A stretch of 64,000 bases of DNA from Gaetbulibacter sp. 4G1 (GCF_002741945.1 NZ_MDVN01000003.1:186001-250000), one strand, 5' to 3'; shown: positions 53,541 to 63,355, counted from the stretch's first letter. Program-made: numbers and translations. The notes: generated by a model from the sequence alone, not told the origin.

Positions 53541-53611
53541 GTCATTCCCTCAAAGGAGGAAATCTTTTAATTTTAACTTTATGTTGATTAGATTTCCGCC
53601 TTCGCGGAAAT
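53541..53611. repeat. Pair of REP-like palindromes within the arginine operon
   Basis: ATTTCCGC-CTTC-GCGGAAAT (53592-53611) is a perfect 8-bp stem. A second, degenerate palindrome with TTCCCTC...GAGGAA lies at 53545-53562 next to GTCATTCC. The two are in opposite orientation, like the ends of a short palindromic repeat unit. There is no T run, so it is not a terminator. It may stabilise or process the operon mRNA. Confidence 0.6.
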
Positions 53612-53625
53612 AAAAAATATATCTA

Positions 53626-54603
53626 TTAAAAGAAATTTGCTTTTAGTTGAATGCCTTCAGTTTCTTCAAATCCAAACATCAAATTCATGTTTTGAATAGC
53701 TTGACCTGAAGCCCCTTTTAATAGATTGTCTATGCAACTTGTAATCAATAATTTATTATTGTGTTTATGTAAATGAATTAAACATTTATTAGTATTTACT
53801 ACTTGTTTTAAGTGCAATTGATTATCAGAAACAAAGGTATAAGCAGCATCTTTATAATACCTTTTGTAAATAGATTTTGCCTCTTCTAAACTGCCATCAA
53901 AATAGGTGTAAAGGGTTGCAAAAATACCTCTAGAAAAATCCCCTCTATTAGGCATAAAAATAATCTCTGACGAAAAATTGTTTTGCAACTGTTTTACCGA
54001 TTGATTAATTTCTCCTAAATGCTGATGTGTAAACGGTTTGTAATAAGAAAAATTATTATCGCGCCATGTAAAATGTGTGGTTTTTGATAATGATGTTCCT
54101 GCTCCTGTAGCACCAGTTACGGCATTAATGTGTACATCGTTTTTTAATAATCCATTAGCAGCTAACGGCAGTAAACCTAACTGAATTGCTGTTGCAAAAC
54201 ATCCCGGATTTGCTATATGTTTTGCTTGTGTTATGGCCGCTTTTTGTAACTCTGGTAAGCCATAAACGAAGGTTTTTTTATCAAAAATCTTGTCAGATTC
54301 CAATCTGAAATCGTTTCCTAAGTCTATAATTTTTGTATGCTCTGAAAAGCTATTGTTTTCTAAAAACTTCACCGAATTCCCATGCCCCAAGCATAAAAAC
54401 AATACGTCTACATTTGGGTTAACAGTATCTGTAAATTGTATGTCTAAACTTCCTTCTAAATCTTGGTGGATATCACTAATTTTATTGCCAGCATTCGAGG
54501 TGCTATAAACAAAATTGATTTGAACCTTTTTGTGATTTATCAACAATCTAATTAGTTCTCCTGCAGTATAACCTGCACCTCCTATTATTCCAACTTGAAT
54601 CAT
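53626..54603 (-). CDS. argC: N-acylglutamyl-phosphate reductase
   Basis: It makes N-acylglutamate semialdehyde with NADPH. The Rossmann motif is GGAGYTAGELIRLL, the catalytic cysteine is in ANPGCFATAIQLGLLPL, and HQHLGEI is conserved. It has 325 residues. It is separated from proC by ~100 bases with REP-like palindromes, the only sizeable gap in the operon. Confidence 0.96.
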   Translation of the reverse strand: MIQVGIIGGAGYTAGELIRLLINHKKVQINFVYSTSNAGNKISDIHQDLEGSLDIQFTDTVNPNVDVLFLCLGHGNSVKFLENNSFSEHTKIIDLGNDFRLESDKIFDKKTFVYGLPELQKAAITQAKHIANPGCFATAIQLGLLPLAANGLLKNDVHINAVTGATGAGTSLSKTTHFTWRDNNFSYYKPFTHQHLGEINQSVKQLQNNFSSEIIFMPNRGDFSRGIFATLYTYFDGSLEEAKSIYKRYYKDAAYTFVSDNQLHLKQVVNTNKCLIHLHKHNNKLLITSCIDNLLKGASGQAIQNMNLMFGFEETEGIQLKANFF

Positions 54604-54606
54604 AAC

Positions 54607-55782
54607 TTACGAATTTACTTGTTGATATATTTTATTTTGATTTCCTAGAATTTTGATAAACCCTTTAGCATCATCGGCAGTCCATGCTTTGTTTTCTTCA
54701 CCATAACTTCCAAACTTTGCACTCATTAAATCATGTTCAGAAATTATTCCGTCTAAAGAGAAATGGTATGGTTTTAATGTAACTATAACATCTCCCGAAA
54801 CTTGTTCTTGACTACTTTGTAAAAAGGCTTCCATGTTTCGCATTACAGGATCTAAATACTGACCCTCATGTAAATGCATTCCGTAAAAACTAGATAAGTA
54901 ATCTTTGTGCTGTAATTGCCATTTAGTAAGTGTGTGTTTTTCTAATAAATGATGTGCTTTAACTGTAATTAAGGCAGCTGCAGCTTCAAAACCAACACGC
55001 CCTTTTATACCCACAATAGTATCACCCACATGGATGTCTCTTCCAATGGCATAAGCTGAAGCAACATCGTTTAACAATTCGATATTTTTTTCTGGAACAT
55101 TTTCTTTTCCATTTAGAGCAACTAACTCGCCTTTTTTAAAGGTTAAACTAACTTTTTCTTCTACCTTTTTTTCTAGCTGTGATGGGTATGCATGCTCTGG
55201 TAATGGCTTTTCGGATGTTAAAGTTTCTTCACCACCGACACTAGTTCCCCAAAGGCCTTTGTTTACAGAGTATTTTGCTTTTTCCCAAGACATATCAATG
55301 CCATTACTTTTTAAGTAATCAATCTCCTCTTGTCTGGTTAATTTTTGATCTCTAATCGGCGTTATAATGTTAATTTCAGGCGCTAAGGTTTGAAAAATCA
55401 TATCAAAACGCACTTGGTCGTTACCTGCTCCTGTGCTACCGTGCGCAATATATTTGGCATCTATGTTTTTAGCATATTCTACAATTTCAATAGCTTGAAT
55501 TATACGTTCTGCACTTACTGATAATGGGTAAGTGTTGTTTTTTAACACATTCCCAAAAATTAAATACTTAACTACTTTTTGATAAAAAGTAGACACGGCA
55601 TCTATATTTTTATAAGTTGCAACACCCATTTTATAGGCGTTACTTTCTATGGTATTAATTTCGTCCTTGGTAAATCCACCCGTATTCACACTTACCGCAT
55701 GTACTTCGTATTCTTTTGATAAGCTTACGGCACAGTAAGAAGTATCTAATCCGCCACTATAGGCGATAACTAATTTTTTCAT
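54607..55782 (-). CDS. argG: Argininosuccinate synthase
   Basis: It joins citrulline and aspartate with ATP. The pyrophosphatase P-loop is AYSGGLDTSYC at the N-terminus, and YIAHGSTGAGNDQVRFD and TGGFT are conserved. The 391-residue length is near normal. It overlaps the GNAT gene by 4 bases and precedes argC by 3. Confidence 0.96.
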   Translation of the reverse strand: MKKLVIAYSGGLDTSYCAVSLSKEYEVHAVSVNTGGFTKDEINTIESNAYKMGVATYKNIDAVSTFYQKVVKYLIFGNVLKNNTYPLSVSAERIIQAIEIVEYAKNIDAKYIAHGSTGAGNDQVRFDMIFQTLAPEINIITPIRDQKLTRQEEIDYLKSNGIDMSWEKAKYSVNKGLWGTSVGGEETLTSEKPLPEHAYPSQLEKKVEEKVSLTFKKGELVALNGKENVPEKNIELLNDVASAYAIGRDIHVGDTIVGIKGRVGFEAAAALITVKAHHLLEKHTLTKWQLQHKDYLSSFYGMHLHEGQYLDPVMRNMEAFLQSSQEQVSGDVIVTLKPYHFSLDGIISEHDLMSAKFGSYGEENKAWTADDAKGFIKILGNQNKIYQQVNS

Positions 55783-56402
55783 TTTTTATTCTTTTTAAAA
55801 AACATGCTCTGTTTTATATTTTTTAACCTTGTCCAAACTTTTTTATCGTAATTATGCTTGTGTATTTTTGACCCTTCTTTTTTATTAGGGTCGAACAGCA
55901 TTCCTGTACACAGACACATAGATTGGTTTGTTCTTTGTAAAACATCATAGTTTTTACAGGTTTGACAACCATTCCAAAAGGATTGATCGTCTGTTAATTC
56001 TGAAAATGTAACAGGTTTGTAACCTAAATCACTATTCATTTTCATAACGGCTAAACCTGTAGTAATACTAAACACTTTAGAGTTTGGGAACTTGTTTCTT
56101 GAGTGTTCAAAAATTTTCTTTTTAATCTGTTTAGCTAAACCTCTTCCTCTGTAATTTGGGTGTACAATTAACCCAGAGTTGGCAACAAACTTACCATGTC
56201 CCCAAGCTTCTATGTAGCAAAAACCTGCAAAAGAGTCTCCGTCTAAGGCTATTACCGCATTACCATTTTTCATTTTAGTAATGACGTATTCTGGAGTACG
56301 TCTGGCAATACCAGTGCCTCTAACATTTGCAGAATCTGCAATAGTATCGCAAATGTCTTTGGCGTATATACTATGTGATTTATCAGCAATAATGATTTTC
56401 AT
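55779..56402 (-). CDS. GNAT acetyltransferase with four-cysteine C-terminus, first gene of the arginine operon
   Basis: The 207-residue protein has the GNAT acyl-CoA loop in LIVHPNYRGRGLAKQIKKKI (R85-A90 region). The C-terminal extension beyond the fold has C146, C149, C163 and C165 (CQTC...CLC), which looks like a metal-binding knuckle, and a basic tail. The pathway genes in the operon lack any other candidate for the first step, acylation of glutamate. N-acyl (acetyl or succinyl) glutamate synthase is therefore the natural guess, and is inference. It overlaps argG by 4 bases. Confidence 0.85.
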   Translation of the reverse strand: MKIIIADKSHSIYAKDICDTIADSANVRGTGIARRTPEYVITKMKNGNAVIALDGDSFAGFCYIEAWGHGKFVANSGLIVHPNYRGRGLAKQIKKKIFEHSRNKFPNSKVFSITTGLAVMKMNSDLGYKPVTFSELTDDQSFWNGCQTCKNYDVLQRTNQSMCLCTGMLFDPNKKEGSKIHKHNYDKKVWTRLKNIKQSMFFKKNKK

Positions 56403-56906
56403 TAGTTACTTCTTATTGTTTTTCTAAGGTTTAATGCAATCTTACGATTTCATTATCTAGATTTTATTGTTTTTTTGTTTTGAAATATTGATTTTGAAAA
56501 GCTGAACTGGACTCACCTAAGTTCAATGATTTATTAGATACCCTTACGGGCGACGCGGGAAAATGCGACGTGCTAAACTTCTATTATTTAAAGAAATAAT
56601 AATTGTTTGAAGTTGTAAAGTAAAATATGATATAAACATGATAAAAAAATAAAATTAAACGTGACGATTATAATAGCTAAATAGAAGAATTAGCGACGGC
56701 GGTTGCGCAAGCGCAAACCGGGAGAAAACGTACGTATTTTATTTTTCTGTGAATTCATTGGTGTAAAACTATAAATTAAATTTTAGTAACAACCATGGTT
56801 TTACCATTTTTTGAAAATAATTATGAAATTTTATTTAAAATACCCATTTTGCTTTTAATTCTTCATTTGTAAGAGGCAATATTTAAAATATCATTTTTAC
56901 AAAAGA
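56403..56906. other. Intergenic region upstream of the arginine operon
   Basis: This stretch has no gene. It contains the leftward promoter of the arginine operon (not resolved). TGAACT/AGTTCA form an inverted pair near 56504-56526. There are two GC-rich patches in otherwise AT-rich DNA, at 56547-56573 and 56693-56732. The second has a hairpin at 56700-56720 (CGGTTGCGC aa GCGCAAACCG, one bulge). Confidence 0.5.
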
Positions 56907-58499
56907 CTATAATATATAATCAGTACTTATGAAGTTAGATGATTTTTTCTCTAATAATTCATTCAAAATGGCATTGTTATAATCGTTGTCTTTTGAGGCT
57001 ACGAAAGTTCTTATAGAAAATGAACGAAGCGCATCATGAACGCTTAATGTTCCAAATGCAGAATCTTTTCTTCCAGTAAACGGGTATACATCTGGACCTC
57101 GTTGGCAAGAACTGTTTAAGTTTACTCTACAAACTAAATTTACTAAAGTATCAATTAAAGGAGATAAAGTATTTATATTTTTTCCAAACAGACTTACTTG
57201 CTGCCCGTAATCAGATTCTGCCATATCATCTAAAGGTTCTTCAATATCTGAGAAAGAAACAATTGGAACCACTGGTCCAAATTGCTCTTCTTTAAAAACT
57301 CGCATATCTTTAGTTACAGGGTATAAAACTGCAGGGAAAATATAATTTCCAGACGTTTCGCCTCCTTTTTTATTTATAACATTTGCGCCTTTTTCTTTAG
57401 CATCATCAATTAGTTCTTGAATATATGCTGGCTTGTCTTCTTCAGGAAGAGGTGTTAATTTGGCTCCTGCCTCCCAAGGATTTCCAAATTTAATCTGATC
57501 TACTTTAAAGGCAAAACGTCTATTAAATTCCTCGACTACAGATTCATGAACATAAATAACTTTTAGTGCCGTACAACGTTGTCCATTAAACGATAATGAA
57601 CCAGCTATACACTCTTCTACTGCTAAATCTAAATCGGCATCAGGTAAAACAATAGCTGGATTTTTTGCTTCTAAACCTAACACCATTCTTAATCTGTTTC
57701 CTTTTGGGTGTTGAGCTTGTAAAGCATTAGCAGATTTACTATTTCCTATTAATGCTAATACATCTATTTTTCCTGATTGCATAATAGGGGTTGCTAAAAC
57801 ACGACCTCTTCCATAAACAATATTTACCACACCTTCTGGAAAACTACTTTGAAATGCATCCAATAATGGTGATATTAGTAAAACCCCAAGTTTTGCAGGT
57901 TTAAATATTACAGGGTTTCCCATAATTAATGCAGGGATTAATAACGTAAATGTTTCATTTAGTGGGTAGTTGTACGGTCCTAAGCATAAAACTACACCTA
58001 GAGGCCCTCTACGAATGTGAGCATAAACACCTGAGTTTTTTTCAAACTTTGCAGAGTCTCTATCTATTTGTTTATAAGCTTCAATAGTGTCGTAAATATA
58101 ATCTACGGTTCTATCAAATTCTTTTTCAGAATCAGGAAGATTTTTACCAATTTCCCACATTAAAAGCTTTACAACTTCCTCTCGTTTAGTTTTCATTTGT
58201 TCTACAAAAACCTCCATACAAGCTATTCTGTCAGCAACTTTCATTGTTGGCCATAAACCTTTTCCGTTATCATAAGCTGATGTTGCAGAATTAAGTGCTT
58301 CTAAAGCTTCTTTTTCGCCTAACTGAGGAATACTTCCTAAAAGTGTTGGTTTATATTTTTCAGTAGAAGAAATCGTAGAATATACTTCTGCCGAATCACC
58401 TTTCCATTGTTTTAACTCCCCATTAACTAAATAGGTTTTTTGATGTAAAAGGGAGTCGATTTTATAGGCTTCTGGAATTTCTAAAAAAGTCGTTTTCAT
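56907..58499 (-). CDS. GapN-like NADP-dependent aldehyde dehydrogenase
   Basis: The 530-residue protein belongs to the ALDH superfamily, closest in style to non-phosphorylating glyceraldehyde-3-phosphate dehydrogenase. It has the oxyanion asparagine N177 in [11 protein letters not shown] and the nucleophile C309 in [11 protein letters not shown]. The usual catalytic glutamate motif ELGGK is replaced by GLEAKN (275-280), so the residue at the base position is Gly275, with Glu277 shifted. It is monocistronic, and an AAACGTTTTCGG palindrome lies ~140 bases upstream. Confidence 0.85.
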   Translation of the reverse strand: MKTTFLEIPEAYKIDSLLHQKTYLVNGELKQWKGDSAEVYSTISSTEKYKPTLLGSIPQLGEKEALEALNSATSAYDNGKGLWPTMKVADRIACMEVFVEQMKTKREEVVKLLMWEIGKNLPDSEKEFDRTVDYIYDTIEAYKQIDRDSAKFEKNSGVYAHIRRGPLGVVLCLGPYNYPLNETFTLLIPALIMGNPVIFKPAKLGVLLISPLLDAFQSSFPEGVVNIVYGRGRVLATPIMQSGKIDVLALIGNSKSANALQAQHPKGNRLRMVLGLEAKNPAIVLPDADLDLAVEECIAGSLSFNGQRCTALKVIYVHESVVEEFNRRFAFKVDQIKFGNPWEAGAKLTPLPEEDKPAYIQELIDDAKEKGANVINKKGGETSGNYIFPAVLYPVTKDMRVFKEEQFGPVVPIVSFSDIEEPLDDMAESDYGQQVSLFGKNINTLSPLIDTLVNLVCRVNLNSSCQRGPDVYPFTGRKDSAFGTLSVHDALRSFSIRTFVASKDNDYNNAILNELLEKKSSNFISTDYIL

Positions 58500-58633
58500 A
58501 TCTAAAAAATAGTTTTAAGCTATAGCTAATATATTTATATTTAAGCTTTAGCACTTTTAAAAATATGAGTTTGTTGGAAGAAATATCATATTCTTAACGC
58601 TTTAATTACATCAGCGTAAAATATTTATGACTC

Positions 58634-58645
58634 AAACGTTTTCGG
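58634..58645. promoter_or_regulatory. LacI-type AAACGTTT palindrome upstream of gapN-like gene
   Basis: AAACGTTT (58634-58641) with TTCGG continuing to 58645 is the same 12-base core as at 19489-19500. It lies in the 210-bp gap between the aldehyde dehydrogenase and LacI genes. Confidence 0.4.
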
Positions 58646-58709
58646 CTGTTAATTTTAATGTTAAGATTCTGTAAGTAATATGTTCTATATGATATTTTTT
58701 TGTGTAACT

Positions 58710-59786
58710 CTAAATAGAATCGCTTTCAAACATTGATTTATCCCTTTCATTATATATTACATTTTCTTTTGTTAAAATATCGATTGGAGAATATATTTTT
58801 TTAATTGGTGTTTTATTTTTGATTAAAAAATCAGTCATTAAATGAATAGATTCATAGCCTTGATCAAAAGGCTTTTGAGAAATTAAAAATGAAACTTTGT
58901 TTTCTTGTAAGCATTTTATATTAGGTTCTGTGTTGTCAAAGCCAATTAAGTTAAGATTATTCATTAGTGGTTCATCTATACAATTTACTATTATAGAAAT
59001 CCGACTAGAAGGAACAAAAACTCCTTTAATAGACTTTTCTTTTTTTAATAAAGAGTTTAAATTTTTGCCAACTTCTTTTAAGTCTTTTAGGTTGTCAAAA
59101 TTTAAGTTTATAATATTTACCTTAATGTCATTTTTAGTAAAGTAATCGTTAAAACCTTCAATTCTTTTAGAAAAAGCATAATAGTTATTAATATTTATTC
59201 TAGTTTGTATTACTAATATAGAAGATTGGTCAGGGCAACTTAAATGCATTAACTTACCTGCAACATAACCTGCTGCATAAGAGTTTTGGCCCACAAATAA
59301 AATGTTTTTAAATCCCTCTAAATCAATGTTCAAGAATGCATACGGAATGTCTAATTTCTCTAATTCGTTAACAATTTCTTTAGTTTCTTTAATAAATGTA
59401 GGAGCTATTAAAACAGCATGCGGTTTTGACTTTATTAAAGTTTTAAACTCATTTAAATATGAAGAAGGCTTAAATTGATCAAAAGTATAGTTAGTTACCT
59501 CTACGCCATATGCACGAACTTCTTGGCTTGCCTTTAGTACGCCTAATAATGGAGATTTCCAGAATAAATTTGTTTTATCATGATTAGGCATTAATGTATA
59601 TAAACTAAATTTATTCTTTATAGAAAGAGCTCTGGCTATAGGGTTTACTGTATAGTTATGCTTTTTAAGAATTTCTTTAATTAATTTTTCTGTTTTTAAT
59701 GAAACTCCTCCTCTGTTATGTAAGACTCTATCAACTGTTCCTTCTGAAACATTTGCCAATTTTGCAACATCTTTAATTGTAATCAT
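58710..59786 (-). CDS. LacI-family transcriptional regulator
   Basis: The 358-residue protein has an N-terminal LacI HTH (MITIKDVAKLANVSEGTVDR, hinge with NPIARALSI). A periplasmic-binding-protein-like effector domain follows, with YAAGYVAGKLMH. It is divergent from the hexuronate operon across 162 bp that contain two palindromic sites, so local control is very likely, with a hexuronate or a breakdown product as effector (inference). Confidence 0.94.
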   Translation of the reverse strand: MITIKDVAKLANVSEGTVDRVLHNRGGVSLKTEKLIKEILKKHNYTVNPIARALSIKNKFSLYTLMPNHDKTNLFWKSPLLGVLKASQEVRAYGVEVTNYTFDQFKPSSYLNEFKTLIKSKPHAVLIAPTFIKETKEIVNELEKLDIPYAFLNIDLEGFKNILFVGQNSYAAGYVAGKLMHLSCPDQSSILVIQTRININNYYAFSKRIEGFNDYFTKNDIKVNIINLNFDNLKDLKEVGKNLNSLLKKEKSIKGVFVPSSRISIIVNCIDEPLMNNLNLIGFDNTEPNIKCLQENKVSFLISQKPFDQGYESIHLMTDFLIKNKTPIKKIYSPIDILTKENVIYNERDKSMFESDSI

Positions 59787-59885
59787 GTTCTAAAAAAGTC
59801 TTATTTTATAGTTAGTTAATTTGAAGCAAAATAGTAATAATATTTAATACATAATAGTGATAGTATTTAATAATATTTATATTTT

Positions 59886-59932
59886 CGTGTTCGCACACGT
59901 AGAATTTTGTATATTTCGTGTTCTGATACGAA
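59886..59932. promoter_or_regulatory. Two LacI-type operator sites for the hexuronate operon
   Basis: CGTGT-TCGC-ACACG (59886-59899) and TTCGT-GTTCTGAT-ACGAA (59915-59932) are perfect dyads. They share the direct repeat TTTCGTGTTC. A near-consensus -7 element (TATATTTC, 59910-59917) overlaps the second site, so binding would block the promoter of the SDR gene. Confidence 0.6.
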
Positions 59933-59948
59933 CCAAGATTAAAAATAA

Positions 59949-60767
59949 ATGAACAATCTTTTTGATATAGAGAATAAAATAATTGTAATTACTGGTGGTA
60001 CTGGTGTGTTGGGAGGCTGTGCAGCCAGAAACTTAGTAGAGTTAGGAGCAAAAGTAGTTGTTCTGGGTAGAGATCTTTCAAAAGCCCTAAAAAAAGCTAA
60101 TGAACTAAACAGTTTTAGTCCAAACTCTGCTTTAGGTTTAGAAACAAATATACTATCCGAGAAATCTTTGAACGATGTAAAAAATAAAATAATAGCGCAT
60201 TACGGTAAAGTTGATGTCTTAATAAATGCTGCTGGAGGTAATATGTCTGGGGCAACTATAGGAGAACACCAAACTGTTTTTGATCTTTCAATGGAAGATT
60301 TTCAAAAAGTTACAGATTTAAATCTTAACGGTACTGTATTACCATCTTTGGTGTTTGGTAAAGTAATGGCAAATCAAAAAGAAGGTGTTATTATAAATTA
60401 TTCTTCAATGGCAGTAGATAGAGTTATTACAAGAGTAGTTGGGTATTCAGCATCTAAAGCAGCTATGGAAAACTTTACACGATGGATGGCTGTAGAATTG
60501 GCAACAAAGTTTGGAGGTAATATTAGAGTAAATGCTATTGCACCAGGGTTTTTTATAGGCAATCAAAATAGAGAATTGTTAACCAACTCAGACGGGTCAT
60601 ATACCCAAAGAGGGCAAACAATAATTAATAATACACCAATGAAAAGATTTGGAAACGCTGATGAGTTAAATGGTATTATACAATTATTATGCAGTGATGC
60701 TTCTAAATTTATTACAGGAACTGTAATTCCAGTTGATGGAGGTTTTAGTGCCTTTAGTGGTGTTTAA
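59949..60767 (+). CDS. SDR-family D-mannonate oxidoreductase (fructuronate reductase)
   Basis: The 272-residue short-chain dehydrogenase has the NAD motif TGGTGVLGG at the N-terminus, NAAGG, and the catalytic S/YxxxK in SSMAVD...YSASKAAM. The C-terminal PVDGGFSAF is typical. It is directly upstream of uxuA and uxaC, so it likely reduces fructuronate to mannonate in place of the usual UxuB. The family does not itself prove the substrate. Confidence 0.88.
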   Translation: MNNLFDIENKIIVITGGTGVLGGCAARNLVELGAKVVVLGRDLSKALKKANELNSFSPNSALGLETNILSEKSLNDVKNKIIAHYGKVDVLINAAGGNMSGATIGEHQTVFDLSMEDFQKVTDLNLNGTVLPSLVFGKVMANQKEGVIINYSSMAVDRVITRVVGYSASKAAMENFTRWMAVELATKFGGNIRVNAIAPGFFIGNQNRELLTNSDGSYTQRGQTIINNTPMKRFGNADELNGIIQLLCSDASKFITGTVIPVDGGFSAFSGV

Positions 60768-60785
60768 TTAATTAATATTTCCAGT

Positions 60786-61946
60786 ATGAAAGAAACTTTT
60801 AGGTGGTATGGTGAAACGGATTTGGTTACGTTATCAGATATTAAGCAAGCAGGAGCAACAGGCGTTGTTACTGCATTGCACCATATTAGAAATGGAGAAG
60901 TTTGGGAGATAAATGAAATTCAAAAGATTAAAAACACCATATTAAATGCAGGCTTAGAATGGACATTTGTTGAGAGTATTCCAATCCACGAAAATATAAA
61001 ACTACGTAAAGGTGATTACCTAATTCGTATTCAAAATTATAAACAAAGCTTAATTAATGTTGCTAAATGTGGGATTAAAAATGTGTGCTATAATTTTATG
61101 CCAGTTCTTGACTGGACACGAACTCACCTTTATTGGGAACTCAAAGATAAAAGTACAGCATTAAGATTTGATAAAGTTTACATGGCTATTTTTGAATGTT
61201 ATATTATGAAATTAGAAGGTGCTGAAAAATCATATACTAAAGACGTTTTAGAATTGGCTAATTCAAAGTTTTTAAGCATGTCAGTACATGAAAAAAAACA
61301 ATTAGAAGATAGTATCTTAAAAGGTTTGCCTGGAACAGTAGATGACTTAACTATCCCTGTTTTTAAAGAAATGATTGCTCAATATAAAGGTGTTACACAC
61401 GAAGATTTAAAAAGTAACCTATCATTTTTTTTAAACGAAGTAATTCCTGTTGCAGAAGCAAATGGCATTAAAATGGCAATACACCCAGACGATCCTCCTT
61501 TTGATATTATGGGGTTACCAAGAATTATAAAAAATGAAGATGACCTAGAAGATTTAGTAAATTGTATAGATAGTGTTTCTAATGGAATTACATTTTGTAC
61601 GGGATCATTAGGAGCTAATCCTAAAAATAATTTACCAAAAATGATAGAAAAGTTTAAAGACCGAATTCATTTTCTTCACCTCCGTAATGTAAAGCGTGAA
61701 AATGATGGTAGTTTTTATGAAGACAATCATTTGGAAGGCTCATCAGATATGTATGAAATTGTAAAAGCAATCTTAAAAATTGAAAAGGAAAAAGGGATAT
61801 CTATTCCTATGCGACCAGATCATGGTCATCAAATGTTGGATGATTTACAAAAAGAAACTATACCAGGGTATTCAGTCATTGGCAGGTTAAGGGGATTGGC
61901 TGAATTACGAGGTTTGGCATTAGGGATATCTAAAAGTTTAAGCTGA
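60786..61946 (+). CDS. uxuA: Mannonate dehydratase
   Basis: It removes water from D-mannonate to give 2-keto-3-deoxygluconate. MKETFRWYGETDLVTLSDIK is the standard N-terminus. GIKMAIHPDDPP, FCTGSLGAN, HFLHLRNVK and MRPDHGHQM hold the metal-binding Cys/His/Asp residues. It has 386 residues. It is 18 bases after the SDR gene and overlaps uxaC by one base. Confidence 0.97.
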   Translation: MKETFRWYGETDLVTLSDIKQAGATGVVTALHHIRNGEVWEINEIQKIKNTILNAGLEWTFVESIPIHENIKLRKGDYLIRIQNYKQSLINVAKCGIKNVCYNFMPVLDWTRTHLYWELKDKSTALRFDKVYMAIFECYIMKLEGAEKSYTKDVLELANSKFLSMSVHEKKQLEDSILKGLPGTVDDLTIPVFKEMIAQYKGVTHEDLKSNLSFFLNEVIPVAEANGIKMAIHPDDPPFDIMGLPRIIKNEDDLEDLVNCIDSVSNGITFCTGSLGANPKNNLPKMIEKFKDRIHFLHLRNVKRENDGSFYEDNHLEGSSDMYEIVKAILKIEKEKGISIPMRPDHGHQMLDDLQKETIPGYSVIGRLRGLAELRGLALGISKSLS

Positions 61947-63355
61947 TGAATCAAATAAATTCAGAAACATTTATTACGGATAATTTTCTGCTCAACTCAA
62001 AAGAGGCTATAATTTTATACCATGATTATGCAAAGAACATGCCTATAATTGATTATCACAACCACTTGTCTACAAGACAGATAGCCGAAGATTTGCCTAT
62101 TGAAAACATAACAGATGTTTGGTTGAATGATGATCATTACAAATGGCGAGCAATGAGAGCAAATGGGGTTGAAGAAAAATATATTACTGGAGGAGCTTCA
62201 AAAGAAGAAAAGTTTAATAAATGGGCAGAAACTGTGCCTTACACATTAAGAAATCCTCTATTTCATTGGACACAATTGGAATTAAAGAGATATTTTAATA
62301 TTGATGATATATTACAACCAAGTACAGCTGCAACTATTTATGGGAAAGTAAATGATGCTTTAGAAAATAAAACACCAGCTAAGTTATTAGAACAGATGAA
62401 TGTGAAAGTAGCTTGTACTACCGATGATCCAGCAGATGATTTAAAACATCATCAAACCATTGCTAAAAAAAATACTTTTACCAAAGTATTACCCACTTTT
62501 AGACCAGATTCTCTACTATTAATTGAAAGCGTTACATTTATAAGTTACCTAGAGAAAATAGAGGCTTGTGTTGGTTTCTCTATTAAGAATTTAGAAGATT
62601 TATTAGATGCAATACAAAGTAGAGTAGATTATTTTAATGAGCATGGTTGTCGCTTATCAGATTATGGTTTGGAGCAAATATTTGCTTATAATTTCACCGA
62701 GGAAGAAGCAAACGTTGTATTAAAAAAACGATTGAATGGTGATGAAATTACAAAACATGAAGCAAACATATATGCTTCATGTATTTTATATAAGCTGTGT
62801 AAAATGTATCACAGCAAAGGCTGGGTACAACAATTTCATTTAGGAGCTTTACGAAATAATAATAGCCGGCTACTAAAGGAAGTAGGAAAAGATGTTGGTT
62901 GTGATTCTATTGGAGATTTTAGTCAAGCAGAGTCTATGTCAAAACTATTTAATTTGTTAGATTCAGAAAAATGCTTGAGTAAAACTATTACTTATAATTT
63001 AAATCCATCTCAAAATGAAGTATTTGCAACAATGATGGGTAATTATAGTGAAGCAGGAATACCAGGGAAAATGCAATGGGGATCAGGCTGGTGGTTTTTA
63101 GATCAAAAAGATGGTATGGAAAAGCAAATAAACACGCTTTCAAATATGGGGCTTTTAAGTCGATTTATAGGCATGTTAACAGATAGCCGTAGTTTTCTGT
63201 CTTTTCCAAGGCATGAGTATTTCAGAAGAATTTTATGCAATTTAATGGCAGAAGATATGAACAAAGGCTTAGTTCCAAATGATATTCCATTTACAGGAAA
63301 AATGATACAAGATATTTGTTATTATAATGCAGTCAATTATTTTAACTTTAAGTAG
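61946..63355 (+). CDS. uxaC: Glucuronate isomerase
   Basis: It isomerises D-glucuronate to fructuronate (or galacturonate to tagaturonate). IIDYHNHLSTRQIAEDLPIE holds the metal-binding DxHxHL-like site. VWLNDDHYKWRAMRANGVEE, QFHLGALRNNN and GSGWWFLDQ are family blocks. It has 469 residues. It completes the route glucuronate - fructuronate - mannonate - KDG. Confidence 0.97.
   Translation: MNQINSETFITDNFLLNSKEAIILYHDYAKNMPIIDYHNHLSTRQIAEDLPIENITDVWLNDDHYKWRAMRANGVEEKYITGGASKEEKFNKWAETVPYTLRNPLFHWTQLELKRYFNIDDILQPSTAATIYGKVNDALENKTPAKLLEQMNVKVACTTDDPADDLKHHQTIAKKNTFTKVLPTFRPDSLLLIESVTFISYLEKIEACVGFSIKNLEDLLDAIQSRVDYFNEHGCRLSDYGLEQIFAYNFTEEEANVVLKKRLNGDEITKHEANIYASCILYKLCKMYHSKGWVQQFHLGALRNNNSRLLKEVGKDVGCDSIGDFSQAESMSKLFNLLDSEKCLSKTITYNLNPSQNEVFATMMGNYSEAGIPGKMQWGSGWWFLDQKDGMEKQINTLSNMGLLSRFIGMLTDSRSFLSFPRHEYFRRILCNLMAEDMNKGLVPNDIPFTGKMIQDICYYNAVNYFNFK

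Noticed and set aside
53592-53611. Hairpin in the arginine operon as a Rho-independent terminator
   Set aside because: No T run follows on either strand, and the operon continues across it.
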